A stretch of 64,000 nucleotides of DNA, taken from the NCBI RefSeq assembly GCF_018881835.1, contig NZ_JACVPO010000001.1, positions 434,001 through 498,000 of the forward strand, in the 5' to 3' direction. This document shows, piece after piece, positions 42,222-51,092 of the stretch (within the stretch, counting starts at the first letter, position 1; every line of letters begins with the position of its first letter). Both the position numbers and the translations under genes were made by a program. The notes beneath the pieces are model-generated. The model saw nothing but the letters and a program-made list of their open reading frames with translations. It searched no databases and was not told where the DNA came from. Origin of the DNA: Polynucleobacter hallstattensis. Its GTDB lineage: Bacteria > Pseudomonadota > Gammaproteobacteria > Burkholderiales > Burkholderiaceae.

Positions 42222-42616
42222 ACGTATTCAGCAACCTCAACGAGATTATTGTCTGGGTCACGCAAGTAGACCGAACGAATGGGTCCAAGCGCACCTCGTC
42301 TTGGTACAGGCCCAACATCAATAGCAACAGCATGCTTTTGCAGATGCGCGATAAAGTCATCCAAAGGAATTGCTGAGATCAAACAAAAGTCTCCCGAACC
42401 AATCGTGGGCACTTTAGCCTTTGTAGGTGTTTCAGTATCTTTATCCTGAAGATTGATTTTTAACTGTCCAAAACGCAATGAATAACGCGGCTGCCCTTCG
42501 GGGCCAGTAAAAAACTCGCGCTCAAAGCCCAATGCTTTTTCATACCACTGGGTCGTAACCTCAATATCAGTTACGGTCAGAACAAGATGATCAATACGGT
42601 CGATGATATTTTTCAA
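42218..42616 (-). CDS. VOC (glyoxalase/bleomycin resistance) family protein
   Basis: About 132 residues. The frame extends to a TTG at 42640, but a GGAG six bases before another TTG at 42616 (MKNIIDRIDHLVLTVTDI) makes that the likelier start. VOC beta-alpha-beta-beta-beta pattern with metal-site candidates (H near the start, E near the end: RSVYLRDPDNNLVEVAEY). One fold unit duplicated, as in small glyoxalase-like enzymes. Substrate unknown. Confidence 0.85.
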   Translation of the reverse strand: MKNIIDRIDHLVLTVTDIEVTTQWYEKALGFEREFFTGPEGQPRYSLRFGQLKINLQDKDTETPTKAKVPTIGSGDFCLISAIPLDDFIAHLQKHAVAIDVGPVPRRGALGPIRSVYLRDPDNNLVEVAEYV

Positions 42617-42690
42617 AACAATCTCCAAGATGATGGGCAATAATTTAACAACTTACCCAAAACATCATACCGAAGAATTTAAGAGGATAG

Positions 42691-43014
42691 CTATACAGAA
42701 GTCTTAGAGATGAAGAAAGCCTTCGGAACATCAGTGCACCAAACAACACCGTCCCCTACCTGACCTGTTTGGCAAATAGTCACAATACGGTCCATCAGGA
42801 CTTCTGCAATCTCATCGTTACAAACGATTTCAATCTTCACTTTTGCCGAGTAGTCGGTTAACTCATCTTTAATATTAAATTTGGCTGTGCGATTGGGAGC
42901 ACTACAGCCTTCAACCTTAGTCACAGTCATCCCTGGAAAGCCTGAGGTTTCCAATAACGCTGTTCGGAGAGCAGCCAACTTATTTGGGCGAATAACCGCC
43001 TTCACTTCCATCAT
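42691..43014 (-). CDS. P-II-like protein linked to RND efflux
   Basis: 107 residues with the P-II ferredoxin-like fold pattern: EVKAVIRPNKLAALRTAL, the short loop GMTVTKVEGCSAPNR, KVKIEIVCNDEIAEVLMDRI, then GQVGDGVVWCTDVPKAF. The T-loop is short and lacks the uridylylated Tyr region of GlnB/GlnK. Small P-II or CutA-like proteins of this type are found at the ends of metal-efflux operons. Its ATG overlaps the stop of the RND pump gene (ATGA), so they are made together; a role as metal or metabolite sensor of the pump is an inference. Confidence 0.8.
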   Translation of the reverse strand: MMEVKAVIRPNKLAALRTALLETSGFPGMTVTKVEGCSAPNRTAKFNIKDELTDYSAKVKIEIVCNDEIAEVLMDRIVTICQTGQVGDGVVWCTDVPKAFFISKTSV

Positions 43015-46000
43015 GCTTCCACCTCTTTATCTTCAAACCATCTATATAAGACAGGGAGTACTAGCAATGTTAATGCGGTTGAGGTAATTAGACCCGAGAT
43101 CACCACGGCTGCTAGCGGACGCGTTACCTCGGAGCCTGGGCCTCCAGAAAATAGCATTGGCACTAAAGCCAACATAGCGACTGAGGCAGTCATCATGACT
43201 GGCCTAAAGCGATGTCCACAACCATGCAATAGCGCATCTTCCATGGAGTAACCATCTTCACGTAATTGCTTAATGAAGGAGATTAGCACCACACCATTGA
43301 GCACTGCAATACCCCAGAGGTTAATAAACCCAACTGCAGCTGGTACGGATAGATACTCTCCGGATATAAATAAACCAAATACACCACCAATCGAGGCGAA
43401 CGGTAAGACCAAAATAATCAATCCAGCTAGGCGTAATGACTTGAAGAGCATAAAGAGCAGGAAATAGATCGCCAAGATTGTTAGCGGAATAATGATCATC
43501 AAACGCGCCATCGCCCGTTGCATATTTTCAAACTGGCCGCCCCACTGCAGTGAATAGCCTTGTGGAAGCTCCACCTGTTTGGCAATGAGCTCTTGCGCTT
43601 CTGTAACAAAGCCACCTAGGTCTCGCCCATCAACATTCACACCTACCACTAAGCGTCGCTTGCCAGACTCTCGAGAAATTTGTGCCGGACCATCGACAAT
43701 AGAGATATCCGCTAGATCGCGCATGAGCACCTGAGCACCATCTGGAGAATGCAAAATAATATTGCTGATTGCATCTACGTTATCTCGGTAAGGAGCTGGA
43801 TAACGTAGCAGCAAGGGAAATCTTCTCTCGCCTTCATACACAATGCTAGCTTGCTTACCACCAATAGCAGTTTCAATCACATCATTTACATCAGAAACAT
43901 TAATACCGTAGCGGGCAATTGCATCACGATTAATAGTGATGTTTAAGTAATTTTGTCCAGAAGCCTGCTCTATACGCAAGTCATTACTACCTTTCATTTT
44001 GGTCAAAATCTGACTAATTTGACCGCCAATCTTTTGCAGCGTAACTAGATCATCTCCAAAAATTTTGATGGCTACCTGTGATCGAACTCCAGAGACCATC
44101 TCATCAACACGTGCTGCGATAGGCTGGGAAATAGAGAGCTCGATACCCGGCAGAGTCTTTAGCTTGTCACGGATCTGCTGAGCGATTTCTTCCTGACTAA
44201 ACTTACGATCGCCTATAGGCTTTAGGGTCACGATCGGATCGGATTCATTAGGCTGACCTGGATCTGCGGGAGACTCACCCTTACCTAAACGAGATACCGC
44301 CATCTTCACGTCTGGAATGGTCATGATGCGTTTGATAGCCTCAAACTCCAGCTTGATAGATTCATCCAAAGAAATATTCGGTGCGCGTACGATGACTGGC
44401 GTAATAGAGCCTTCTTGCATCACTGGAATAAAGGCTTTTCCGAGAAGAGCAAATCCAATGATGCTGGCAACTAACCCCATTACAGATCTTTTAACAACCA
44501 ACTTGGGATTGGCAAGACACCAATGCAACCAGCGCTCATATGGGGTGCGCAAACGAGCCACAATTTTTGTGTCATCTTCACTTCCACCTTTCAGAACGTA
44601 AGAGCACAAGACTGGTGACAAGGTAAATGAAAGAATAAGGGAGATGGTTAATGCGATGGCAATCGTAATCGCCATTGGCGCAAACATTTTTCCTTCCATA
44701 CCCTCTAAGGAGAGAAGTGGCATGAAAACCAAAATAATGATGCCAACACCAAACAGCACTGGAGTACCAACCTCAGTAGCAGCCTCCAAAATAATACGAA
44801 TCTTCGACTCACCCATTTTGAGTCTTTCACCTAGCTTTGCAAAGGTGTTTTCTACAACCACTACAGATCCATCCACCATAATGCCAATCGCAATCGCGAG
44901 ACCACCAAGGGACATTAAGTTAGCAGAGATGCCATACCGATTCATCACCAAAAAGGTTAATAGCGGCGTCAAAATTAAAGTTGCCACCACAATGAGAGAT
45001 GAACGAACATCGCCTAAGAATAAAAATAGCAGAATGACTACGAGAATGACGCCTTCAATCAATACTTTGGCGACATTAAACATCGCCGCATTGACAAGAT
45101 CTGTGCGATCGTAAAACGGCACGATTTGCAGTCCGTCAGGTAATAACTTGCCCTCATTAATCTCGGCCACTTTGAGCTTAATACGATTAACCACTTCGCG
45201 CGCGTTACCACCACGGATCATTTGAATGATCCCAGCAACACTCTCGGTATAGCCATTCTTAATGGCAGCTCCCTGCCGAATTTCGCTACCAATAGTAACT
45301 TCAGCTACGTTCTTTACATAGACCGGAATGCCCTTTACTTCCTTGAGAATAATTTTTCCAATATCTTCGGGTTTAGTAATGAGTCCCACGCCACGTATGA
45401 GATAGCGCTCTGCATAAGTAGGTAACTGCCCACCGCCGGAATTAGCATTGTTTCTGGCAAGCGCTTCATAGATATCTCGAAGACCCACTTGATAGTGACG
45501 CAATCTTTCAGGATTGACTAAGACCTGGTACTCGCGTGCATAACCGCCTTGCGTATTAATCTCTGCAACACCAGAAATTGAACGTAACATCGGTCGAACA
45601 ACCCAATCCTGAATCGTACGACGCTCCTCAAGCTCCTCAACTGTCAACTGCCTATCGCCATCCGAGGGATGATCTAGCGTGTATTGATAGATTTCTCCTA
45701 AACCTGTCGACGGCGGCGCCATTACAGGAGTGATACCAACTGGCATTGCAGAAGCTACCTCAATCAAACGCTCTGTAACAAGTTGCCTTGCAAAATAGAG
45801 ATCGGTCTTTTCCGTAAATACCAATGTAATCACTGATAGGCCATTACGATTAAGTGAGCGCATCTCAGTTAAGCCGGGCAAGCCCGTCATACTCAACTCA
45901 ATCGGCACCGTGACAAAACGCTCAACCTCTTCTGGGGATCGGCCTGGAGCCTCGGCTGCAATCTGAATTTGAACGTTAGTAACATCAGGGAAAGCATCGA

Positions 46001-46106
46001 CCGATAATCGTTTTGTTGCCAGTAAACCTGCAACAAACAACACCAGTGCAATGATGACAACTAATAAACGCTGTTGTAGTGAGAGGCGAACAATTTTTTC
46101 AATCAT
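43011..46106 (-). CDS. Heavy-metal efflux RND pump (CzcA/CusA family)
   Basis: 1031 residues, full length. N-terminal membrane segment, two large periplasmic domains, twelve membrane segments in all. The fourth-segment motif reads GIMVDGSVVVVEN (about 400-412) with the Asp used in proton coupling in HME-type pumps. Opening RLSLQQRLLVVIIALVLFVA and the porter motif FPDVTNVQIQIAAEAPGRSP are family-typical. The substrate ion (Cu/Ag, Co/Zn/Cd, Ni or Mn) cannot be read from these motifs. The upstream Mn2+ riboswitch suggests that manganese controls it. Confidence 0.93.
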   Translation of the reverse strand: MIEKIVRLSLQQRLLVVIIALVLFVAGLLATKRLSVDAFPDVTNVQIQIAAEAPGRSPEEVERFVTVPIELSMTGLPGLTEMRSLNRNGLSVITLVFTEKTDLYFARQLVTERLIEVASAMPVGITPVMAPPSTGLGEIYQYTLDHPSDGDRQLTVEELEERRTIQDWVVRPMLRSISGVAEINTQGGYAREYQVLVNPERLRHYQVGLRDIYEALARNNANSGGGQLPTYAERYLIRGVGLITKPEDIGKIILKEVKGIPVYVKNVAEVTIGSEIRQGAAIKNGYTESVAGIIQMIRGGNAREVVNRIKLKVAEINEGKLLPDGLQIVPFYDRTDLVNAAMFNVAKVLIEGVILVVILLFLFLGDVRSSLIVVATLILTPLLTFLVMNRYGISANLMSLGGLAIAIGIMVDGSVVVVENTFAKLGERLKMGESKIRIILEAATEVGTPVLFGVGIIILVFMPLLSLEGMEGKMFAPMAITIAIALTISLILSFTLSPVLCSYVLKGGSEDDTKIVARLRTPYERWLHWCLANPKLVVKRSVMGLVASIIGFALLGKAFIPVMQEGSITPVIVRAPNISLDESIKLEFEAIKRIMTIPDVKMAVSRLGKGESPADPGQPNESDPIVTLKPIGDRKFSQEEIAQQIRDKLKTLPGIELSISQPIAARVDEMVSGVRSQVAIKIFGDDLVTLQKIGGQISQILTKMKGSNDLRIEQASGQNYLNITINRDAIARYGINVSDVNDVIETAIGGKQASIVYEGERRFPLLLRYPAPYRDNVDAISNIILHSPDGAQVLMRDLADISIVDGPAQISRESGKRRLVVGVNVDGRDLGGFVTEAQELIAKQVELPQGYSLQWGGQFENMQRAMARLMIIIPLTILAIYFLLFMLFKSLRLAGLIILVLPFASIGGVFGLFISGEYLSVPAAVGFINLWGIAVLNGVVLISFIKQLREDGYSMEDALLHGCGHRFRPVMMTASVAMLALVPMLFSGGPGSEVTRPLAAVVISGLITSTALTLLVLPVLYRWFEDKEVEA

Positions 46107-46111
46107 CGTGA

Positions 46112-47458
46112 CTAACCACCACTCAACTGTCTCTTGCGTTCCGTGTTTAAGTGGAAGGCACCATTAACAGCGATTTCCTGACCATCCTTCAAGCCGGAAA
46201 TGACTGGGCGATAACCCTTGCCCTCTGGACCTAATTTAACCGTGACCATCCGATAGGTATCTTCATCCTCACGAATAAATACGTGATCATGATTATCTTC
46301 ACGAATCACCGCGCTAGAGGGAACTAGTAATCGCTCAGTAGGCTGGCTCTCAATCATCATGGTTGCCAACATGCCTGGCTTAATAAGACTATCTTTATTA
46401 GGCACTTCCATTCTGACGACTACAGTGCGTGTTTGCGGATTGACGATTGAATCTACATGGGCAACCACACCCTCAATTGATGCATTTCTTAAGGCCGGAA
46501 TAACTAGGGTTACTTTCTGACCCTTATGAATAAGGTAGGCATTACTCTCTGGAATCTCCGCAACAGCCCAAAGAGTACTTAAGTCAGCAACTGTAAATAA
46601 AGCATCAGCAGGTTGAACTACCTGCCCCTTATTAATTTTGCGCTCAACAATTTCACCAGGGATGGTTGCGATGACATTATTGATTGATTCAATCACACCT
46701 GATTTAGCCAAACGATCAATGCTAGGTTGATCCATTCCCTGAACGCGTAATTGGTCGTTCGTGGCTCGAAACTCTGCCTTTGCACTGCTGGCTTCAGCTT
46801 CGCGTCTTTGTAGCTCTGCTAAGGCAATTACATCCTCTTTGTATAAAATTCTGGCACGATTAGCGGCTTGATCAGCCAGCTGACTAGCACTCTTTGCCTT
46901 TAAGTAAGACAGCTGAGATTGGGTCAATTCAGTTGAAGTAATTTTTGCCAAAATATCACCCTGCTTAACACGCTGTCCCGGTATCGCCAAAATATCGGAC
47001 ACACGACCCGTGACATTTGCCCCAATACGCGACAGAAATAGTTCATTGAAATCAACACGGCCGGATGCACGCAGCTCCTCAACAAAGGTGCCGGTATAGA
47101 TACGTCCGTCGGTAATCATATTGCGTAAGTCAGTATTCACGATCACCACATTAGGATCTTGAACAGATTTGATACTTGGACTGCGATCAAATACGTTGAA
47201 GTAATTGAGGATGATCAAAAACAAACAAAACCACGGGAGATAAAAAAGGCTTTTTTGAGTCCACTGAGGACTCTTATCATATTGCTGAGCTACCCGAGGC
47301 AAATGGGCGGTAAACCACTCATGAGTCAGTACATATAGATCGTTTTGGGTTTTGATAACAACAGCGATCCATTCTTGTACATAGACTTTTGCAATCGCCA
47401 AGTATTGGGTATACCAAGCCTTTAACTGATCCGTCATTGCTGTGAACTCTTGCTTCAT
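46112..47458 (-). CDS. RND efflux periplasmic adaptor with N-terminal cytoplasmic extension
   Basis: 448 residues. The first ~75 are a helical, Tyr/Trp-rich cytoplasmic stretch, followed by a membrane anchor (LFYLPWFCLFLIILNYFNVF); the adaptor body then shows lipoyl halves (GANVTGRVSDILAIPGQRVK, GEIVERKINKGQVVQPADAL), a coiled-coil hairpin and a beta-barrel domain (TLWAVAEIPESNAYLIHKGQ). Such adaptors usually start with a signal peptide or lipobox, so the extension is unusual. Overlaps the outer-membrane gene by four bases; six bases before the pump gene. Confidence 0.9.
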   Translation of the reverse strand: MKQEFTAMTDQLKAWYTQYLAIAKVYVQEWIAVVIKTQNDLYVLTHEWFTAHLPRVAQQYDKSPQWTQKSLFYLPWFCLFLIILNYFNVFDRSPSIKSVQDPNVVIVNTDLRNMITDGRIYTGTFVEELRASGRVDFNELFLSRIGANVTGRVSDILAIPGQRVKQGDILAKITSTELTQSQLSYLKAKSASQLADQAANRARILYKEDVIALAELQRREAEASSAKAEFRATNDQLRVQGMDQPSIDRLAKSGVIESINNVIATIPGEIVERKINKGQVVQPADALFTVADLSTLWAVAEIPESNAYLIHKGQKVTLVIPALRNASIEGVVAHVDSIVNPQTRTVVVRMEVPNKDSLIKPGMLATMMIESQPTERLLVPSSAVIREDNHDHVFIREDEDTYRMVTVKLGPEGKGYRPVISGLKDGQEIAVNGAFHLNTERKRQLSGG

Positions 47459-48720
47459 TGCTTTCCACTCTCAATTTTTGCAATCCACTCTGGGGTTGCT
47501 CTTAAACGCTGAATCTCAGTAACAACTGAAGCTAAATCAAAGCGAGCCTTGATCAAATCATTACGAGCCACTCTAAATGTTCTTTGCGCATCCAAATACT
47601 CGAGCATGCCGCGCTCACCATAACGGTAAGAAACTTCAGCAATCCGTCTTGCACTTGAAGCCAACTGAACAACCTCTTGATCCAATATTTTTACCTGATA
47701 ACTTGTCATTTGGTAAAGCTTATAAGCAGTCTCTAACTGCTGCTCCAGACTTTGACTTTGGGCATTTAATTGGTTCCTAGCTTTGGAAGCATTAGCCTCT
47801 GCCTCCGCTATCTGACCACCCTTAAAATCCCAAATAGGAATACTTACCACTAAGCCATAAAGGCGATCAGTAAAGTTAGGGTCGTTATATTGCTGGGCTT
47901 TAATGGAGAGTCGAGGTAAGCGAGAGTTCTGCTCAAAACTCAGTTTTGACTCAGATGCCTCAACCTCCGCCTTTGCCTTCTGCAACTCAGGGCTTTGCGC
48001 ATTAAGCTCACTGAGTAGTATCGGTAAGGGAGGTAATGGCTCCATCTTTAAAGGTTGCGAAAGTACCTCATAGTCCGGCGGCAAGCTATGTCCCACTACC
48101 TGCCTAAGCTGGCCCTTGGCCTGCTCAACCCTCAACTTGCTTGATTCAGTATTAATTTGCGCATTCAAAAATTCAGTTTGCGCGCGAATCAATTCAAATC
48201 GTGCGGTATCACCGACGTCATAACGAATTTGCATGCGATCGCGAATTTGCTTTGTCAGACTCAAATCCTCTTCGGCAGCTTTTAATTCTGCATCACGGCG
48301 CATCAATTCATAAAAACGCTGCTGTACTCTTGAAATCATTTCGATTTCAAAAGCGATGCGGGTAGCTTCTGCAGCACGGACATTCGCCTCGGCAGCATTG
48401 ACTCTAGGGTAGCGGGTATATGGCATGTCTAGAGGCTGAGTCACTGACCACGATGACACATTACCCGTAGTCAACGGACCAGTTGCTGACCTTTGTTGTC
48501 CAGTGTTCATTTCAAACTCAGGATTTGGAATCGCGCGAGCCGAAGAGAGTTGTCCCTTAATCGCCTTAGATTGATCTCTTGCGCCTAGTACCTGAGGACT
48601 GGACTCTAAGGCCATTCCAATCAGTTCATTGAGTGAAAGTGGTTTTTGACCTTGTGCGCTCACTCCTCCTATACATAGGATGCAAACCACAAAGATCAGC
48701 GCAGAACTTAGGCGATTCAT
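47455..48720 (-). CDS. TolC/CzcC-like outer membrane efflux protein
   Basis: 421 residues from ATG 48720, chosen because a signal peptide (SALIFVVCILCIGGVSAQG) follows directly; the frame extends to 48813, but that start lies inside a leader hairpin and would bury the signal. Two repeats of the TolC coiled-coil pattern (SLNELIGMALESSPQVLGAR; RIAEVSYRYGERGMLEYLDA). First gene of the efflux operon; expression is probably set by the riboswitch at 48880-48981. The ribosome site is weak (CTAAAG), in keeping with control at initiation. Confidence 0.92.
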   Translation of the reverse strand: MNRLSSALIFVVCILCIGGVSAQGQKPLSLNELIGMALESSPQVLGARDQSKAIKGQLSSARAIPNPEFEMNTGQQRSATGPLTTGNVSSWSVTQPLDMPYTRYPRVNAAEANVRAAEATRIAFEIEMISRVQQRFYELMRRDAELKAAEEDLSLTKQIRDRMQIRYDVGDTARFELIRAQTEFLNAQINTESSKLRVEQAKGQLRQVVGHSLPPDYEVLSQPLKMEPLPPLPILLSELNAQSPELQKAKAEVEASESKLSFEQNSRLPRLSIKAQQYNDPNFTDRLYGLVVSIPIWDFKGGQIAEAEANASKARNQLNAQSQSLEQQLETAYKLYQMTSYQVKILDQEVVQLASSARRIAEVSYRYGERGMLEYLDAQRTFRVARNDLIKARFDLASVVTEIQRLRATPEWIAKIESGKQ

Positions 48721-48879
48721 TACGACAACTTTAGAGAATAGGTGCGATATCTCATTATCCAGCCTAGTGGACGTAAAAATATGAGAAATTCCCCAGATTA
48801 GGGATCTGGGCATGATTTTTGAACAGGAAAATCAAATTTGTACGCTGAAAATTCACGGGATAACCATTTATAAAAATTA

Positions 48880-48981
48880 AAATAGTCTTGCCTTGATATT
48901 GACTCACTCTTATACCGGACCCAAGGGTCGGACTGTCGGCATAAGAGACTCAGAAAGCTGAGCAGGCTACTCCCCATATGT
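48880..48981 (-). ncRNA. yybP-ykoY (Mn2+) riboswitch
   Basis: Read on the minus strand: the signature GGGGAGTAGC (48967-48976), a P2 hairpin CTCAG/CTGAG, a long P3 arm with stem CTCTTAT/ATAAGAG enclosing GCCGACAG and GACCC/GGGTC then CCGG, and the closing GGCAAGACTATTTT. P1 pairs ATATGG with CTATTT. Both metal-binding loop signatures (GGGGAGTAGC and the GCAAGAC end) match the family, which senses Mn2+. It lies 160 bases upstream of the tolC-like start. A 7-bp hairpin CCCAGAT/ATCTGGG at about 48792-48810 with a later T-run may be the expression platform. I see nothing else in 48982-49183. Confidence 0.85.
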
Positions 48982-49183
48982 GAGTTTTGATTAGATCATA
49001 CTTATGACAAATATATTGAATTAAGCATGATTTACCAATGTATAGGCATGTTTCGAAAATGGGTAATATGAACGGAGATGCCAGTTAGAAACTCATGGCG
49101 CCATTTTCGATTGGATATTGGCCTAATGGCAGCCCCAACCATCAAAGGTTTACATCGAAAACCTATTAATGCAAGTAGCGCTA

Positions 49184-49744
49184 TTACTTTTGAGGTTTTA
49201 GTGCAGAGCCAGTTTTCTGCCCAGCTGAAGACTGATTCATGCTCGTCATATTCTTCTCAAGGCTTGAAAATGAACCTGTCATGGCCGCTCGAATTAATTC
49301 AAAATTCTCAAGGGCGCTATTAAAGGAGGCTTTAAATATCGAGGTGTATGGCTCAGCACCCGCAGGAGAATTTTGTGTTGCCTCATTCACAAAATGAATT
49401 AAGTCATGTTGAGACTCTTTGATCATTGCCTCAGCAATTTTTGACAACTCTTTATTTCCGCTTGCTAAGGCTTGAAAGAGCTTGGACTGATACTCGGCCA
49501 CCTCTTTAGCAGCATCCTGCAATACCTCTGCATGGACATAATCAAATACTGCCTTAGGATCCTGCGTTTTCATCAGCTCTGCTACTTTGGCTTGCATTCG
49601 AGAGGAGAGCTCTTGAGCAGCACGCTGATTTAATTGAGCAATCTCCTGAGCACTAGTTAGCGCTACCTGGCCAACCGCCTGAGCAGCCTTCATACCTTTG
49701 GTCTGATTTGCCATTCCGCCTAAATCAAATGGATTTTTACTCAT
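49184..49744 (-). CDS. Phasin family protein
   Basis: 186 residues, fully helical, with AAQAVGQVALTSAQEIAQLN and YTSIFKASFNSALENFELIR typical of the PHB granule-associated phasin_2-type family. Phasins coat polyhydroxyalkanoate granules. Strong ribosome site (AGGGAGA). Monocistronic by context: a terminator precedes it and the efflux operon leader follows. Confidence 0.88.
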   Translation of the reverse strand: MSKNPFDLGGMANQTKGMKAAQAVGQVALTSAQEIAQLNQRAAQELSSRMQAKVAELMKTQDPKAVFDYVHAEVLQDAAKEVAEYQSKLFQALASGNKELSKIAEAMIKESQHDLIHFVNEATQNSPAGAEPYTSIFKASFNSALENFELIRAAMTGSFSSLEKNMTSMNQSSAGQKTGSALKPQK

Positions 49745-49839
49745 AAACGTCTCCCTAGTTCAATTAGTGATTGATTCAATCTACTCCCGAATGAACAGCA
49801 TTGAGATAGAGAAATACCACTAGAGGCGGACAAAAATGC

Positions 49840-49866
49840 AAAAGAGCACCCTTAGGCGCCCTTTTT
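49840..49866 (-). terminator. Intrinsic terminator after the peptidyl-prolyl isomerase gene
   Basis: Minus strand stem AAAAGGGCGCC / GGTGCTCTTTT (11 bp with two G-T pairs, loop TAAG), ending in TTTT. It begins about 27 bases after the 49893 stop. Confidence 0.85.
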
Positions 49867-49892
49867 GGTGAAGTAAGTTAAGTTACCCTGGT

Positions 49893-50711
49893 TTAGCGTA
49901 CGACGATATTTGCACCCTGACGTAATTGGGATAAGAATTCAAACTGCTTTTTCTGCATCAAGCCATTACGAATAGCTGCCTTAGCCTGCTCATATGTTGG
50001 AGGCTTGCTAAATTTTTTATCCTCCAATTTAATTAAGTACCAGCCCTGGGGCATCTGAATCGGCGCCGGAGAAATCTGACCCTTGGACAAGCCTATTAAT
50101 ACGGTAGCAATCTGTGGCAGAGTCTGTCCTGCTTGCACCCAACCTACGGCCCCACCTTGAACCTTATTTGGCGCGAGCGAAACACTCTTAGCCACTTTAT
50201 CGAAGGACTCACCTTTTTTGATTCTGGCTAGTGCAGCTAGTGCGTCAGCCTCAGTAGCAACAGCAATATCACTCACCTTATATTCCACAATCATGCCCTG
50301 CGATCCTAGGGTGGCAATCTCACGGTTGTACTCAGCTTGGACATCAGCATCGCTCACTGGATTTCTGGACATATAAGTGGACAACTCGAGATCTGCTAAA
50401 TAATTTTGGCGAATCAGAGCCAGCTGACTATTAGCCCGATCAGAATTTGCGAGTCCATCTCTTTCGGCTTGTTGCGATAAAAGAGAAATTTCAATCATTT
50501 TCCCTAGAACTGCTTTACGAAGATCTGGAGAATCCTTTTGACCTTGAGATAATGCCGCCTGAATACCTTGCTCAACAGCATCGTTCGAAATGATGACGCC
50601 ATTAACAGAAGCAGCAGCATTGACTGGTAGCGCATCCTGGGCATATGAAGGGCCTACAAAACTAATTGCAAGCAAAGCACTAACAAAAAAACAAATGGCA
50701 TGGGGTTTCAT
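49893..50711 (-). CDS. Periplasmic parvulin-type peptidyl-prolyl isomerase
   Basis: 272 residues from ATG 50711 (AAAGAG upstream), giving a clean signal peptide (ICFFVSALLAISFVGPSYAQ). SurA/PrsA-like N-terminal helices (about 35-120) and a rotamase domain at about 125-230 (IVEYKVSDIAVATEADALAA, GGAVGWVQAGQTLPQI, PIQMPQGWYLIKLEDKK). Assists folding of exported proteins in the periplasm. Single gene with its own terminator. Confidence 0.9.
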   Translation of the reverse strand: MKPHAICFFVSALLAISFVGPSYAQDALPVNAAASVNGVIISNDAVEQGIQAALSQGQKDSPDLRKAVLGKMIEISLLSQQAERDGLANSDRANSQLALIRQNYLADLELSTYMSRNPVSDADVQAEYNREIATLGSQGMIVEYKVSDIAVATEADALAALARIKKGESFDKVAKSVSLAPNKVQGGAVGWVQAGQTLPQIATVLIGLSKGQISPAPIQMPQGWYLIKLEDKKFSKPPTYEQAKAAIRNGLMQKKQFEFLSQLRQGANIVVR

Positions 50712-50760
50712 GAATAACTCTTTTCTAAAATTTAGAAGCAATCTTAACAGTTAGCAGTCA

Positions 50761-51078
50761 TTAAAAGGTGAAGGTGCTAGGAATTGGTTCAAAGGGTACA
50801 GCAGACTCCGCGCCCTGTGCTTCGGTCTGCTCCTCACCATCGGGATTTTTAATGTAGCGAGAATTAATAGATACATTCGGTTTCTGACTTACAGGCGGTG
50901 ACTCCAAGTAAACTGGGCCCGCAGGAGTCTCCACAGGGGCAATAGGCTGATTATTAAACTCTTGGATTTGCTTGGGAGTGTAGGGTGAGAACATTTGTGC
51001 AACGACAGTCATTGGAAATACAAAGCAGAGAGTCATTCTAAAGAGAGCAATTGCTTTAAATCGCATGGCGATATTCAT
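50761..51078 (-). CDS. Hypothetical secreted protein
   Basis: 105 residues with signal peptide (ALFRMTLCFVFPMTVVAQ) and a short Pro/Glu/Gln-rich, probably disordered mature part. ATG at 51078 with AAGAAAG upstream; an alternative ATG lies four codons downstream. No family recognised. Follows the TauE/SafE gene by 14 bases, so co-transcription is likely. Confidence 0.6.
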   Translation of the reverse strand: MNIAMRFKAIALFRMTLCFVFPMTVVAQMFSPYTPKQIQEFNNQPIAPVETPAGPVYLESPPVSQKPNVSINSRYIKNPDGEEQTEAQGAESAVPFEPIPSTFTF

Positions 51079-51092
51079 GAATCTTTCTTAGC

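Noticed and set aside
44644..45114. 156-residue frame opposite the RND pump gene
   Set aside because: Antisense shadow of conserved membrane segments of the pump.
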